Shown: one piece after another, positions 25,765-33,714 of the stretch
Position numbering within the stretch: position 1 is the stretch's first letter
Layout of the letters: each line of letters opens with the position of its first letter
Origin: CAZLFA01 sp964558665
Lineage (GTDB): Bacteria > Desulfobacterota > Syntrophia > Syntrophales > PHBD01
DNA length: 64,000 nucleotides
Direction: 5' to 3'
Assembly (NCBI GenBank): GCA_964558665.1
Contig: CAZLFA010000013.1
Location: forward strand, 1-64,000
Translations under genes and position numbers: made by a program
Notes under the pieces: generated by a model
The model's database searches: none
Told to the model about the DNA's origin: nothing
What the model saw: the letters and a program-made list of their open reading frames with translations, nothing else

Positions 25765-26547
25765 ATGCTTGACATAAAAAAAGACAAACCGATGTCATTT
25801 TCGTTTGCCGGGGGTTTGGCCGCTTTAGGTTTCTGCATGGCATTGCTTATCTCAGGATGCGCTCAGGACCCGATGGTCATCAAGGAAAGAATCGTCACCC
25901 CGCCTGTTGTCAGGACGCCGGCTCCCGGATCGATCTGGAACGGAGCAACTTCCAACAATATGATGTTTGCCGACAAAAAAGCCAGGAATACGGATGATCT
26001 GGTCACAATTGTGATTTCCGAGGTCTCAACCGGACAGAACAAGGCAAAGACGGAAACCGAAAAGAATTCAAATACGCTGGCCAAGATTGACAGTCTCCTT
26101 GGTTTGAATTCCGATGTTCTTGAATCCTATTTGAAAAATCCGCTTTCGGATGGACTGAGGGGCGTTTTAGGATTGAATCCTGCTCTCCTGACCAGTTTTT
26201 CCGGTCTGGGCCTCCAGATGGGCGGCTCAAATGTCAACAAACTCACAGGCAAGGGGGATACCAACAGGGATACCCTGCTGCGCGCCAGCATGACGGCCAG
26301 AGTGATTCAGGTTCTTGATAACGGCAACCTGATGATCGAAGGAAAAAGGCAGGTTACCGTCAACGCTGAAGATCAGTTTCTGATCATAACCGGCATTATC
26401 CGCCCCGAGGACATCACGGCTGAAAACACCATCCAGTCGAAATATATAGCCGATGCCAGGATATTCTACACAGGTCAGGGCGTTGTCAACGACAAGATGA
26501 GGCCGGGCTGGCTGACAAGAATTATAGACTGGGTATGGCCATTCTAA
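25765..26547 (+). CDS. flgH: Flagellar L-ring lipoprotein FlgH
   Basis: Outer-membrane bushing of the flagellar rod. The start ATG 25765 has AAGGAG eight bases upstream, giving 260 residues. A lipoprotein signal with lipobox LISG-C32 is present. Family motifs: GSIWNGATSNNMMFADKKAR, NTDDLVTIVISE, and ARVIQVLDNGNLMIEGKRQ with NAEDQFLIITGIIRPEDI and the C-terminal WLTRIIDWVWPF. The presence of FlgH shows a diderm cell envelope. Confidence 0.96.
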   Translation: MLDIKKDKPMSFSFAGGLAALGFCMALLISGCAQDPMVIKERIVTPPVVRTPAPGSIWNGATSNNMMFADKKARNTDDLVTIVISEVSTGQNKAKTETEKNSNTLAKIDSLLGLNSDVLESYLKNPLSDGLRGVLGLNPALLTSFSGLGLQMGGSNVNKLTGKGDTNRDTLLRASMTARVIQVLDNGNLMIEGKRQVTVNAEDQFLIITGIIRPEDITAENTIQSKYIADARIFYTGQGVVNDKMRPGWLTRIIDWVWPF

Positions 26548-26589
26548 GGGATCAAAGTTAAATCGATATGACGGAAAGAGGTATATGAC

Positions 26590-27768
26590 ATGCTGCACAA
26601 ACAGAAATTCATTTTAGCGATGACTATTGTAATGTCCGTACTGCTTGCCGTGCCACCGCTTGCATTTGCGGCCAGGATCAAGGATATAGCCCACATCGGC
26701 GGAGTAAGGGACAACCAGTTGATCGGCTATGGCCTTGTTGTCGGCTTGGCCGGGACCGGAGACAACATAAAGAACGGGTTCACGAGTGAATCCATTGCGA
26801 ACATGCTGAGCAGGCAGGGGCTGTCCATGAAGGACAAGTCCCTCAAAGCCAACAACACGGCGGCCGTTATGGTTACGGCTGCGCTTCCTCCGTTTGCCAA
26901 GATCGGATCGAAGATAGATATCATTGTGTCTTCGTTGGGTGACGCCAAAAGCCTGCAGGGAGGAACCCTGCTGATGACGCCTTTGAAAGGTGCAGACGGT
27001 GAGGTTTATGCCGTTGGTCAGGGAAACATTGTCCTGGGCGGATACATGGCCACGGGCACAGCGGGAACATCGACGGTGAATCATCCGAGTGTCGGCCGCA
27101 TTGCAGGAGGCGCCTTCGTTGAAAAGGAACTGAAATACCCATTTGAAAAATTGCGTTCATTCAGCATTAATCTCCACCAGCCCGATTTTACAACAGCAAC
27201 AAGGCTGCTGGCAACAATCCACAAGACGGTAAGCGGCGTGGATGCAGAGCTTGTAGATTCATCTTCCGTCTCAATCAAGGTCAGGGAGCCTTATAACGGC
27301 AGCATCGTCAAACTCGTATCGATGATTGAGCACCTTGACGTGCCTGTCGACAGCGTGGCAGTCGTAGTTATGAATGAAAAGACCGGTACGGTGGTAATGG
27401 GAGAGAATGTCCGAATTTCCACGGTGGCTATCTCCCACGGCAACCTGAGCATCCAGATACGCGAGGAGAGTTATGTCTCGCAGCCGGCGCCGTTCGCCCC
27501 TCAGCCTCCGCCTTCGCGGAGAAGATCGTCAGCGTCGTCCAAGGATGGAACCATCGTCGCTCCCGGCGGGCAAACGGTAGTCACAAAAGAAACCCTCATT
27601 AACGCTGAAGAGGCGAAGCGGCAGCTTGTCGTTGTTCCCAGAGGAGTGACTATTCAGGCGGTTGTAAGGGCTCTTAATGCCATGGGGGTGACCCCCAGAG
27701 ACCTGATAACGATAATGCAGACAATCAAGGCGGCGGGGGCCTTACAGGCGGATCTGAAAGTGATTTAA
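26590..27768 (+). CDS. flgI: Flagellar P-ring protein FlgI
   Basis: Periplasmic P-ring subunit. 392 residues with a signal peptide (about 1-27, ending PPLAFAA). Then ARIKDIAHIGGVRDNQLIGYGLVVGLAGTGD, the family opening, NTAAVMVTAALPPFAKIGSKIDI and GAFVEKELKYPF. The C-terminal third has a Pro/Ser/Arg-rich stretch (PPPSRRRSSASSKDG, about 308-322) that looks like a small insertion in the usual QPAPF-GQTVV region; the end VVRALNAMGVTPRDLITIMQTIKAAGALQA is normal. Confidence 0.96.
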   Translation: MLHKQKFILAMTIVMSVLLAVPPLAFAARIKDIAHIGGVRDNQLIGYGLVVGLAGTGDNIKNGFTSESIANMLSRQGLSMKDKSLKANNTAAVMVTAALPPFAKIGSKIDIIVSSLGDAKSLQGGTLLMTPLKGADGEVYAVGQGNIVLGGYMATGTAGTSTVNHPSVGRIAGGAFVEKELKYPFEKLRSFSINLHQPDFTTATRLLATIHKTVSGVDAELVDSSSVSIKVREPYNGSIVKLVSMIEHLDVPVDSVAVVVMNEKTGTVVMGENVRISTVAISHGNLSIQIREESYVSQPAPFAPQPPPSRRRSSASSKDGTIVAPGGQTVVTKETLINAEEAKRQLVVVPRGVTIQAVVRALNAMGVTPRDLITIMQTIKAAGALQADLKVI

Positions 27769-27778
27769 GCGGTGATAA

Positions 27779-28105
27779 ATGGATGACATTAAGTTAACCA
27801 CGCCTGTGATGCAGCAGAACAATAATGCCGATGTTTCCAAGAGCGCAGACAGCGGACTCAGTGAGGAGCAGCGCAGCCGACTCAAAAAGGCTTGTGCCGA
27901 CTTCGAGGCAATTTTTTTCTATTACATGCTCAAATCAATGCGCAATACTGTTCCGAAAGGCGGACTTACCGGCAATTTTCCCGGCAAGGAGACATACACA
28001 ATGATGTTCGATCAAAAGGTATCGGAAGAAATGGCAAAATCCAGCAATAATACCGGTTTGCAGAAGGTGCTCTATAATCAGATGGTCAAAGCGATAAAAA
28101 AGTGA
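27779..28105 (+). CDS. flgJ: Rod-binding protein FlgJ (N-terminal domain only)
   Basis: 108 residues equal to the N-terminal rod-capping domain of FlgJ: LKKACADFEAIFFYYMLKSMRNTVPKGG and KETYTMMFDQKVSEEMAKSSNNTGLQKVLYNQM. The peptidoglycan-hydrolase (muramidase) domain fused to it in enterobacteria is missing, as in many deltaproteobacteria and Firmicutes-like arrangements; a separate hydrolase would be needed and is not coded in the window. It starts ten bases after flgI and ends the rod/ring operon. Confidence 0.93.
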   Translation: MDDIKLTTPVMQQNNNADVSKSADSGLSEEQRSRLKKACADFEAIFFYYMLKSMRNTVPKGGLTGNFPGKETYTMMFDQKVSEEMAKSSNNTGLQKVLYNQMVKAIKK

Positions 28106-28182
28106 AGATATCTTGTCATCAGAAACTTTTGGTTTCCGGATTGGAAAGTGGTTATTTTTTGTTCTGGCAAGGAAATCAAGGG

Positions 28183-28222
28183 ATTGCGCGGAGGCGTACA
28201 TAATGTACGTCGCACAAGCAAT
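28183..28222 (+). repeat. Intergenic palindrome between flgJ and flgM
   Basis: CGTACAT-A-ATGTACG (28195-28209) is a perfect inverted repeat of seven bases per arm, with weaker outer arms ATTGC (28183) and GCAAT (28218). It is unrelated to the dispersed 173-bp element. It may be a 3' hairpin of the flgJ transcript or an operator; no T tract follows. A smaller palindrome TTTCCGAACGGAAA lies at 28259-28272, just before the flgM promoter. Confidence 0.55.
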
Positions 28223-28276
28223 ACCGCAGATTGACACAGCCAGAGCGGAAAAGAGCCCTTTCCGAACGGAAACTAT

Positions 28277-28304
28277 TTAAGTTATATGCAATACCTGCCG
28301 ATAG
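28277..28304 (+). promoter_or_regulatory. Sigma-28 (FliA) promoter for flgM
   Basis: TTAAGTTA (six of eight matches to TAAAGTTT), a 12-base spacer, and GCCGATAG (seven of eight matches to GCCGATAA). It lies 34 bases before the flgM ATG and uses the same 12-base spacer as the flagellin promoter at 32652. An anti-sigma gene under its own sigma factor gives negative feedback. Confidence 0.78.
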
Positions 28305-28338
28305 ACAGTATAAAAGTAATCAAAAGGGGAGAAACCCT

Positions 28339-28635
28339 ATGAAGATAACCGATGCCAAAGAAGCAGCTTCGCAGGCTATTCAGCAATATAATGTATCCAA
28401 GAATGTAAAACCGGAACCCCGGAACATTGCGCAACCCCAGGGGGAGACTGTAGAACTGTCAAGTAATGTCAAAGATTTACAGTATATCAAAAAGGCTGTT
28501 GATGAACTGCCGGATGTCCGTGAGGATAAGGTTCTTGATCTGAAAAAGCAGATCAATGAAGGGACATACAACGTCAACGGAGAGAAGCTCGCAGAGAAGA
28601 TGCTGGGCGAATCTATGCTGGATATCTTTGCCTGA
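28339..28635 (+). CDS. flgM: Anti-sigma-28 factor FlgM
   Basis: Small protein that binds FliA until the hook is complete and is then exported. The frame is open from 28231, but ATG 28339 follows GGGGAGAAA and gives 98 residues, the usual size. The C-terminal half holds the FliA-binding helices: VELSSNVKDLQYIKKAVDELPDVREDKVLDLKKQINEGTYNVNGEKLAEKMLGE, which is the FlgM signature; the N-terminal half is disordered. It has its own sigma-28-type promoter and a terminator after it. Confidence 0.95.
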   Translation: MKITDAKEAASQAIQQYNVSKNVKPEPRNIAQPQGETVELSSNVKDLQYIKKAVDELPDVREDKVLDLKKQINEGTYNVNGEKLAEKMLGESMLDIFA

Positions 28636-28720
28636 CCTTTAACATAAATCGGCGGCAAAAAATGCCGAGTAGATTTCAGTTTTAAGAAAATTTCTCCTCC
28701 ACAAGACTATCAACACAAAT

Positions 28721-28752
28721 AAACCCCGTTACATTTACAGTACGGGGTTTTG
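28721..28752 (+). terminator. Rho-independent terminator after flgM
   Basis: AAACCCCGT (28721-28729) pairs perfectly with ACGGGGTTT (28742-28750), loop of 12 bases, followed by TTGTTGT. It separates flgM from the flgN operon. Confidence 0.85.
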
Positions 28753-28839
28753 TTGTATTCAGCATATTCAATGTGCAAGTATTTGTTATTATAGAAAATA
28801 CTCAAAGGAACCGGATTGCTGTTCTTCAGAAATGGATGC

Positions 28840-28855
28840 TGGCATGAGTTTTTCA
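28840..28855 (+). promoter_or_regulatory. Weak candidate sigma-54 promoter for flgN-flgK-flgL
   Basis: TGGCATGAGTTTTTCA has the same -24 box (TGGCATG) as the fliK and flgF promoters, but the -12 box reads TTTCA instead of TTGCA, losing the invariant G. It lies 34 bases before flgN, the right distance. It could be a degraded or weak promoter; no sigma-28 match was found here. Confidence 0.4.
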
Positions 28856-28889
28856 TTAATGGAGTAAAAAACCATCCGAGGTAACGGGC

Positions 28890-29447
28890 ATGATAAACGT
28901 AAATCGAGAAATGCGGCAAGTCAGAAGCGTAGATATGAGCAATGAATTGAGTTACCTCTTTGATTCATTGCTGGTAACGCTGCGAAGTGAAATCGAAGTT
29001 TACAAAGAATTGAAGGATGCCGTCCTCAAGGAAAGGGAAGTATTGAAAAAATACTCTGTTGAGGAACTGCTGGAAAGTAATTCGAAAAAGGAGACGGTTA
29101 TCCTTAAGGCGAAGATGATGGAAGAGGTTAAACTCAACATTGTCAGAAAGATATTAAATGAAGTTGGTATAAGCGATCATAATGTCAATATTTCGGTGCT
29201 CATCCGATACGCCGATGCCGACCGGAAGAAGGCTTTGAAGGCCTATCAACTGGCTCTGAGGGTCATGACGGAAGAAATACACAGGATAAACCGCAACAAC
29301 ATGGAACTGATGAACATGTCGCTGCAATCTGTTGTCGGATCGATCAACTTTCTGAACAACCTGGTTTTCTCGGGTGAGACATATGCCGTATCGGGTAAGA
29401 TGACCCAGATCGGCTCACAGGGAAGACTCTTACGCACGGAAGGATAA
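28890..29447 (+). CDS. flgN: Flagellar export chaperone FlgN
   Basis: Cytoplasmic chaperone for the hook-filament junction proteins FlgK and FlgL. 185 residues, nearly all helical: LFDSLLVTLRSEIEVYKELKDAVLKEREVL, YSVEELLESNSKKETVI and INRNNMELMNMSLQSVVGSINFLNNL match the FlgN pattern. GAGG lies eight bases before the ATG. It is followed after four bases by flgK, its substrate, which supports the call. Confidence 0.9.
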   Translation: MINVNREMRQVRSVDMSNELSYLFDSLLVTLRSEIEVYKELKDAVLKEREVLKKYSVEELLESNSKKETVILKAKMMEEVKLNIVRKILNEVGISDHNVNISVLIRYADADRKKALKAYQLALRVMTEEIHRINRNNMELMNMSLQSVVGSINFLNNLVFSGETYAVSGKMTQIGSQGRLLRTEG

Positions 29448-29451
29448 GGTC

Positions 29452-31140
29452 ATGGTTTCGGGAATCTCAGGGGCATTGAATACTGCGAAGGACGCCTTGC
29501 TGGCGAATCTGTCCGCCATCAATCTTACCGGCTCGAATATATCCAACATCAATACAACCGGATATACAAGGCTGCGGGCGGTTTTTACACCGACAGGCGT
29601 TGGCGGCGCGAGCGGCGGAACAGTTGGACAGATCAGCGTAAAAATGTCTGAAGCCGAGAGGGTATATGACGTTTACCTGGATGAACAGATCATCACGCAG
29701 TACAGCAACGTCGGATACCAGGATACAAGAAAAACCATATTAGACAGGATAGAGACTCTGCTTGATGAAAGCTCGGGCAGCGGTATCAGCGAAGACCTGG
29801 GCAACTTCTGGGATGCCTGGACAAGCCTTTCCGAGAACCCGAATGGCCTGGTGGAAAGGCAATCACTGCTCAATGCCGCTCAAACACTGGCCACCACAAT
29901 GAGTCAGCGGGCGACAAACCTTGAAGAGGTGAGACGGGACACCAATACTGAAGTCAAATCAAACGTTGAGGAAATCAATGATTATCTTACTAAAATCGCC
30001 GATTACAACGGGCGGATCTATATGTCCGAATTCGGCGGCGGCAGTGCCAGCGATTTGCGTGACCAGCGAAATGTGGCATTGCAGAAACTTAGCGAGCTTA
30101 CAGAAATCAGCTTCTTCGAGGACGATAGGGGGCAGGTGAATGTTTATCTGCCTGACGGCAAGAATCTTGTCAACGGTACAACCGCTTCGCTCCTCGATGT
30201 AAAGACTAATGGAACCAACAGCAGTTTCTATGACATAGTCTATAAAGGGACAACGGAGGTTATCAACAGCAGCATCACCGGGGGAAGCCTTTACGGCCTG
30301 CTGGAAATGAGGGATACGACTATTCCTGGCTATATAGACAGCCTGGACAGTTTGACCACACGTCTTGTCGACACGGTCAATACCCAGCATGCCTCCGGGT
30401 TTGATGAAAATGGGAATGTCGGCGGAGATTTCTTCAGCATAAAAGGTGTAACATCACCTTATATCGAGATAGATTCTCCCATTGTTTCCGGAGAGAACTC
30501 ATTTAATGGGACGGCTGCTTCAGGCGGTACTTACACAGGCGACAGCGCAAAAAATTATTTAGTACAGATTGTTAGTGGAGGGGCTTTTGGGACAGCAACT
30601 TATAAACTTTCCACCGACGGCGGTAATACCTGGGGGACAACGACCACTGTGCCGGTCAGCGGGATTGTGAGCCTTGGTGATGGCGTAAATCTCACATTGA
30701 CTGCCGGTACGGTGAATCTGGCAACTAATGACCAGTTTGTTGTTAAAGTTCACAGCTCGGCATCCAAATTGCAAGTTAACATAACCGATGCTGAAAAAAT
30801 TGCCGCCTCATCCACAGTAAATGCTGACGGAGAGAATGCTAAAAAGATAAGTTTGCTGGGCGCCGATACCACAGTAATGAACGGCTCGGCAACAATGGGG
30901 GAGTTTTATGAGGCCTTTATCGGCGAGATGGGCCAGGATGTTGCCGGCACAGGCACCAACAGCGAACACCAGACGACGCTCCTTAAGCAGATGCAGAGCC
31001 AGCGGGAACAACTGTCCGGCGTGTCGCTCGATGAAGAGATGTTGAATCTGACCAAGTATCAGACCGGATACAGCGCCGCCGCCAGGTTCAGCAGCGTTGT
31101 TAACGAACTTATGGATATACTCATGACATTTGGACGGTGA
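29452..31140 (+). CDS. flgK: Hook-filament junction protein FlgK
   Basis: First junction protein between hook and filament. 562 residues. N-terminal NTAKDALLANLSAINLTGSNISNINTTGYTRLR and C-terminal SLDEEMLNLTKYQTGYSAAARF are the FlgK/FliC-type coiled-coil ends. Residues about 350-436 hold a beta-rich inserted module (SGGTYTGDS, GAFGTATYKLSTDGGNTW, then VSLGDGVNLTLTAGT) that also occurs twice in FlgL. Middle part ADYNGRIYMSEFGGGSASDLRDQRNVAL is typical of FlgK. Followed by flgL after 17 bases. Confidence 0.95.
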   Translation: MVSGISGALNTAKDALLANLSAINLTGSNISNINTTGYTRLRAVFTPTGVGGASGGTVGQISVKMSEAERVYDVYLDEQIITQYSNVGYQDTRKTILDRIETLLDESSGSGISEDLGNFWDAWTSLSENPNGLVERQSLLNAAQTLATTMSQRATNLEEVRRDTNTEVKSNVEEINDYLTKIADYNGRIYMSEFGGGSASDLRDQRNVALQKLSELTEISFFEDDRGQVNVYLPDGKNLVNGTTASLLDVKTNGTNSSFYDIVYKGTTEVINSSITGGSLYGLLEMRDTTIPGYIDSLDSLTTRLVDTVNTQHASGFDENGNVGGDFFSIKGVTSPYIEIDSPIVSGENSFNGTAASGGTYTGDSAKNYLVQIVSGGAFGTATYKLSTDGGNTWGTTTTVPVSGIVSLGDGVNLTLTAGTVNLATNDQFVVKVHSSASKLQVNITDAEKIAASSTVNADGENAKKISLLGADTTVMNGSATMGEFYEAFIGEMGQDVAGTGTNSEHQTTLLKQMQSQREQLSGVSLDEEMLNLTKYQTGYSAAARFSSVVNELMDILMTFGR

Positions 31141-31157
31141 TGTAGGAGAAGACAGAC

Positions 31158-32618
31158 ATGATTACGAGAGTAACGGAACAACTCCGATATATGACGGTTT
31201 CGAATGATCTGACCAGGATTCAACTCAGCACCAACAAAGTGCTGGAACAGATATCTTCGCAAAAAAAGATCAACCGTGCGTCTGATGATCCGACCGGGAT
31301 GAGCAAAGTTCTGGACTACAGGGCAGTTAGAGAATCCATTGCTCAATATCAAAGCAACATAGACAACGCCAATGCATGGCTGTCGATGACGGAAAACGCT
31401 TTGGAGCAGACTAACGAACTCCTGAATCAGGCAATCGAAATCGGCATGAATTACGAAAATAATTCTCTGAAGTCGTCATACGCGGAATCTATAGATCAGA
31501 TAATGACTTCCGTCATGTCTACTGCCAATACCAAAATGGGAGGCAGGTATATATTTGCCGGTTCGAAAACGGACACCAAGCCGTTTGTGGATGTTGCTGA
31601 TCCCACGGTTACCGCCGGAGTTGGCAATACTTTTGACGGAACCAGTCAGATTGGCGGTGTATATACAGGAACGGCAGATCATAACTATGCAGTTGCAATC
31701 ACCGGCACCGGTGCATTCGGTGTCGCCACCTACAGTATTGACGGCGTGCCACAGGGCACGGTTCCGTCGTCGGGAAAAATTACCGTGGGATCGGGATTAA
31801 CGTTGACTTTCGGTACCGGAACGCTGCCGCTTACAGCCGGCGATACTTTTGCCGTGCAGGCAACCACTTCATCAGAAATAGAGGCGGCAGTTGCCGCTTC
31901 CGGAAATACTTATGCCGGAACAGTTACTTCGGGAACAGGTCCTTATACGGGGACAGAGAATAAGACCTATGCAGTTAAAATTACGGGAGCGGGCGGACTG
32001 GGAGCAGCCACTTACAGTTACTCCGCGAATGGAGGCAAAACATGGACAGCCGGTGGTACCGTTCCTGCGGGCGGAACGGTAACACTTGCGGAGGGTGTCA
32101 GTATGACGTTCACCGCCGGCACTTTTGCGGTAAATGACATGTTTTATGCGAATGCAATAGCGCCGGGATTTTACAAGGGCAACGGCGAAGACCTCACGCT
32201 GGATGTAGGCCAGGGTGACACAGATATGAGTTACAACATTACCGGCGAGGAGGCATATACAGACAAGGGAACAGGGGCAGGATACCCGGATATTTTTGCC
32301 AATCTGCGCAGTCTGAAACTGGCGGTGCAGAATGGGGATACCGCCGGTGTGGAGACTTTTACCACAAACTTGATGGAAGCACGGGATCACATCAGCGGCA
32401 TGATTTCCACCATGGGTGTAAAAGAACAGGGGCTGAAATCCTGGAAGGACAACTACACGACCCTGGACAATAAGATCGCTGATCTGAAATCGGCTCTCGA
32501 AGACACGGATATGACTAAAATGATTGCCGATTATCAGATGAAAAAGACGGCACTGGATGCCACGTATACAATCGCATCCCAGATCAGCAAGACATCGATA
32601 CTTGATTTTATTTCATGA
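31158..32618 (+). CDS. flgL: Hook-filament junction protein FlgL
   Basis: Second junction protein, flagellin-like. 486 residues, clearly longer than the 300-320 of enterobacterial FlgL. The ends are normal: MITRVTEQLRYMTVSNDL with RASDDPTGMSKVLDYR at the N-terminus and KMIADYQMKKTALDATYTIASQISKTSILDF at the C-terminus. The extra length comes from two copies of a 75-85-residue beta-rich module (about 158-236 and 249-332), each with G-x-YTG, GAFG or GGLG-x-ATYSY and GGTVTL/VGSGLTLTF, the same module seen once in FlgK. They would be exposed at the junction surface. Ends the flgN-flgK-flgL run. Confidence 0.94.
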   Translation: MITRVTEQLRYMTVSNDLTRIQLSTNKVLEQISSQKKINRASDDPTGMSKVLDYRAVRESIAQYQSNIDNANAWLSMTENALEQTNELLNQAIEIGMNYENNSLKSSYAESIDQIMTSVMSTANTKMGGRYIFAGSKTDTKPFVDVADPTVTAGVGNTFDGTSQIGGVYTGTADHNYAVAITGTGAFGVATYSIDGVPQGTVPSSGKITVGSGLTLTFGTGTLPLTAGDTFAVQATTSSEIEAAVAASGNTYAGTVTSGTGPYTGTENKTYAVKITGAGGLGAATYSYSANGGKTWTAGGTVPAGGTVTLAEGVSMTFTAGTFAVNDMFYANAIAPGFYKGNGEDLTLDVGQGDTDMSYNITGEEAYTDKGTGAGYPDIFANLRSLKLAVQNGDTAGVETFTTNLMEARDHISGMISTMGVKEQGLKSWKDNYTTLDNKIADLKSALEDTDMTKMIADYQMKKTALDATYTIASQISKTSILDFIS

Positions 32619-32651
32619 TTGGGGGATAATGTCGGCCAAACTAGAAAATGT

Positions 32652-32679
32652 TAAAGTTTAGACGGTTTATGGTCGATAA
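32652..32679 (+). promoter_or_regulatory. Sigma-28 (FliA) promoter for flagellin
   Basis: TAAAGTTT is a perfect -35 box, followed by a 12-base spacer and GTCGATAA (seven of eight matches to GCCGATAA). It lies 139 bases before the flagellin ATG, leaving a 5' leader of about 130 bases. Confidence 0.88.
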
Positions 32680-32773
32680 CAGTCTCAAAAGGTGAAAAAA
32701 ATATTACAGGGGGAGGTGGTTGCCGGCAGCAGGGAAAAAGTTAAAAAGTCTCATTATTTAATTAACCGTTACC

Positions 32774-32792
32774 CTTTGGCAGAAGGCCAAAG
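32774..32792 (+). promoter_or_regulatory. Hairpin in the flagellin 5' leader
   Basis: CTTTGGC (32774-32780) pairs with GCCAAAG (32786-32792) around a five-base loop, 12 bases upstream of the ribosome site AAAAGGAG (32804-32811). In Caulobacter FlbT acts on the 5' leader of flagellin mRNA; an FlbT homolog is coded 1.6 kb downstream, so this hairpin is a candidate target. A second SD-like stretch GGGGGAGGTGG sits earlier in the leader (32709-32719). Confidence 0.5.
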
Positions 32793-32818
32793 AAAAAACC
32801 TAGAAAAGGAGAAAAATT

Positions 32819-33652
32819 ATGGCACTAACTGATATTTCATTGACATCAGGTATGCGGAGCAACCTGGTTTCCCTCCAGCAGACGCTGGATCTTCTGAACC
32901 GCACTCAGACCCGTCTCGCAACCGGCAAAAGAGTCAACACCGCTATCGATGATCCAGTCAACTATTTTGCGTCTCAGTCGCATTTACAGCGCGCCGGTGA
33001 CCTTGCTCTGAGAAAGGACGGCATGGCGGAAGGTGTCAACACCGTGACCGCGGCAAGCAAGGCAATCGACGCACTGCTTACCTTGCTCCAGCAAGCGCAA
33101 GGTATTGCAAACACCGCTCAGGCTACAAGTGATACGAAAGCCCGTGCGGCATATGCAACACAGTTTGATACTGTTATGAGCCAGATTACGGCACTTGCAT
33201 CAGATGCTTCATATAAAGGTACCAATCTGCTCTCAGGCCAGACGACACTGACTGTGAAATTTAATGAAGCCGGGGACGCTAAACTGGACGTTGCGGGTTT
33301 TGAAGCGAGAACATTGGTGAATCTCAGTCTGAGTTTCGCTGCTACCGTAAGCAACTGGGCAACGACAGTCAATCTCTCGATGGAAACGGCTCTGCAATTC
33401 CTGTCTACCGCTACAACAAACCTCAGAACGCAAGCTTCAAGTTTGGCGTCAAACCTCAATGTTATTACAACGCGTCAGGATTTCACGACTAATCTGATCA
33501 ATACTCTCAAAACCGGTTCCGACGATCTGACTTTAGCTGATATGAATGAAGAGTCGGCCAACATGCTTATGCTGCAGACACGTCAGTCACTGGGTATTAC
33601 CTCGCTGAGTCTGGCTTCACAGGCCGCACAGTCGATCATGAGGCTGTTCTAA
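32819..33652 (+). CDS. fliC: Flagellin FliC (short type)
   Basis: Filament subunit. 277 residues: N-terminal D0/D1 MRSNLVSLQQTLDLLNRTQTRLATGKRVNTAIDDPVNYF and C-terminal EESANMLMLQTRQSLGITSLSLASQAAQSIMRLF flank only a small central region (about 140-185), so the exposed D2/D3 domain is nearly absent. The length and DDPxNYF/ASQAAQSxMRLF style resemble alphaproteobacterial flagellins, which work with FlbT and FlaF, also found just downstream. AAAAGGAG precedes the ATG. It has its own sigma-28-type promoter. Several Ser/Thr residues in the centre could be glycosylation sites. Confidence 0.96.
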   Translation: MALTDISLTSGMRSNLVSLQQTLDLLNRTQTRLATGKRVNTAIDDPVNYFASQSHLQRAGDLALRKDGMAEGVNTVTAASKAIDALLTLLQQAQGIANTAQATSDTKARAAYATQFDTVMSQITALASDASYKGTNLLSGQTTLTVKFNEAGDAKLDVAGFEARTLVNLSLSFAATVSNWATTVNLSMETALQFLSTATTNLRTQASSLASNLNVITTRQDFTTNLINTLKTGSDDLTLADMNEESANMLMLQTRQSLGITSLSLASQAAQSIMRLF

Positions 33653-33664
33653 CAAGATAATGGT

Positions 33665-33692
33665 AGGGAGGGGGGATATAATCCCCCTCTCT
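33665..33692 (+). terminator. GC-rich hairpin after flagellin
   Basis: GGGGGAT (33671-33677) pairs with ATCCCCC (33681-33687) around ATA, with further imperfect G/C pairing outside. It starts 13 bases after the flagellin stop but has no T tract, so it may partly terminate or protect the 3' end of the flagellin mRNA while allowing lower expression of the downstream genes. Confidence 0.6.
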
Positions 33693-33714
33693 ATGCATTA
33701 TGCGAGGTGAGAAA

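Noticed and set aside
32720..32761. Small leader peptide frame (TTG start) in the flagellin leader
   Set aside because: The SD-like stretch is too close to the TTG and the frame is only 13 codons; kept only as part of the leader observation.
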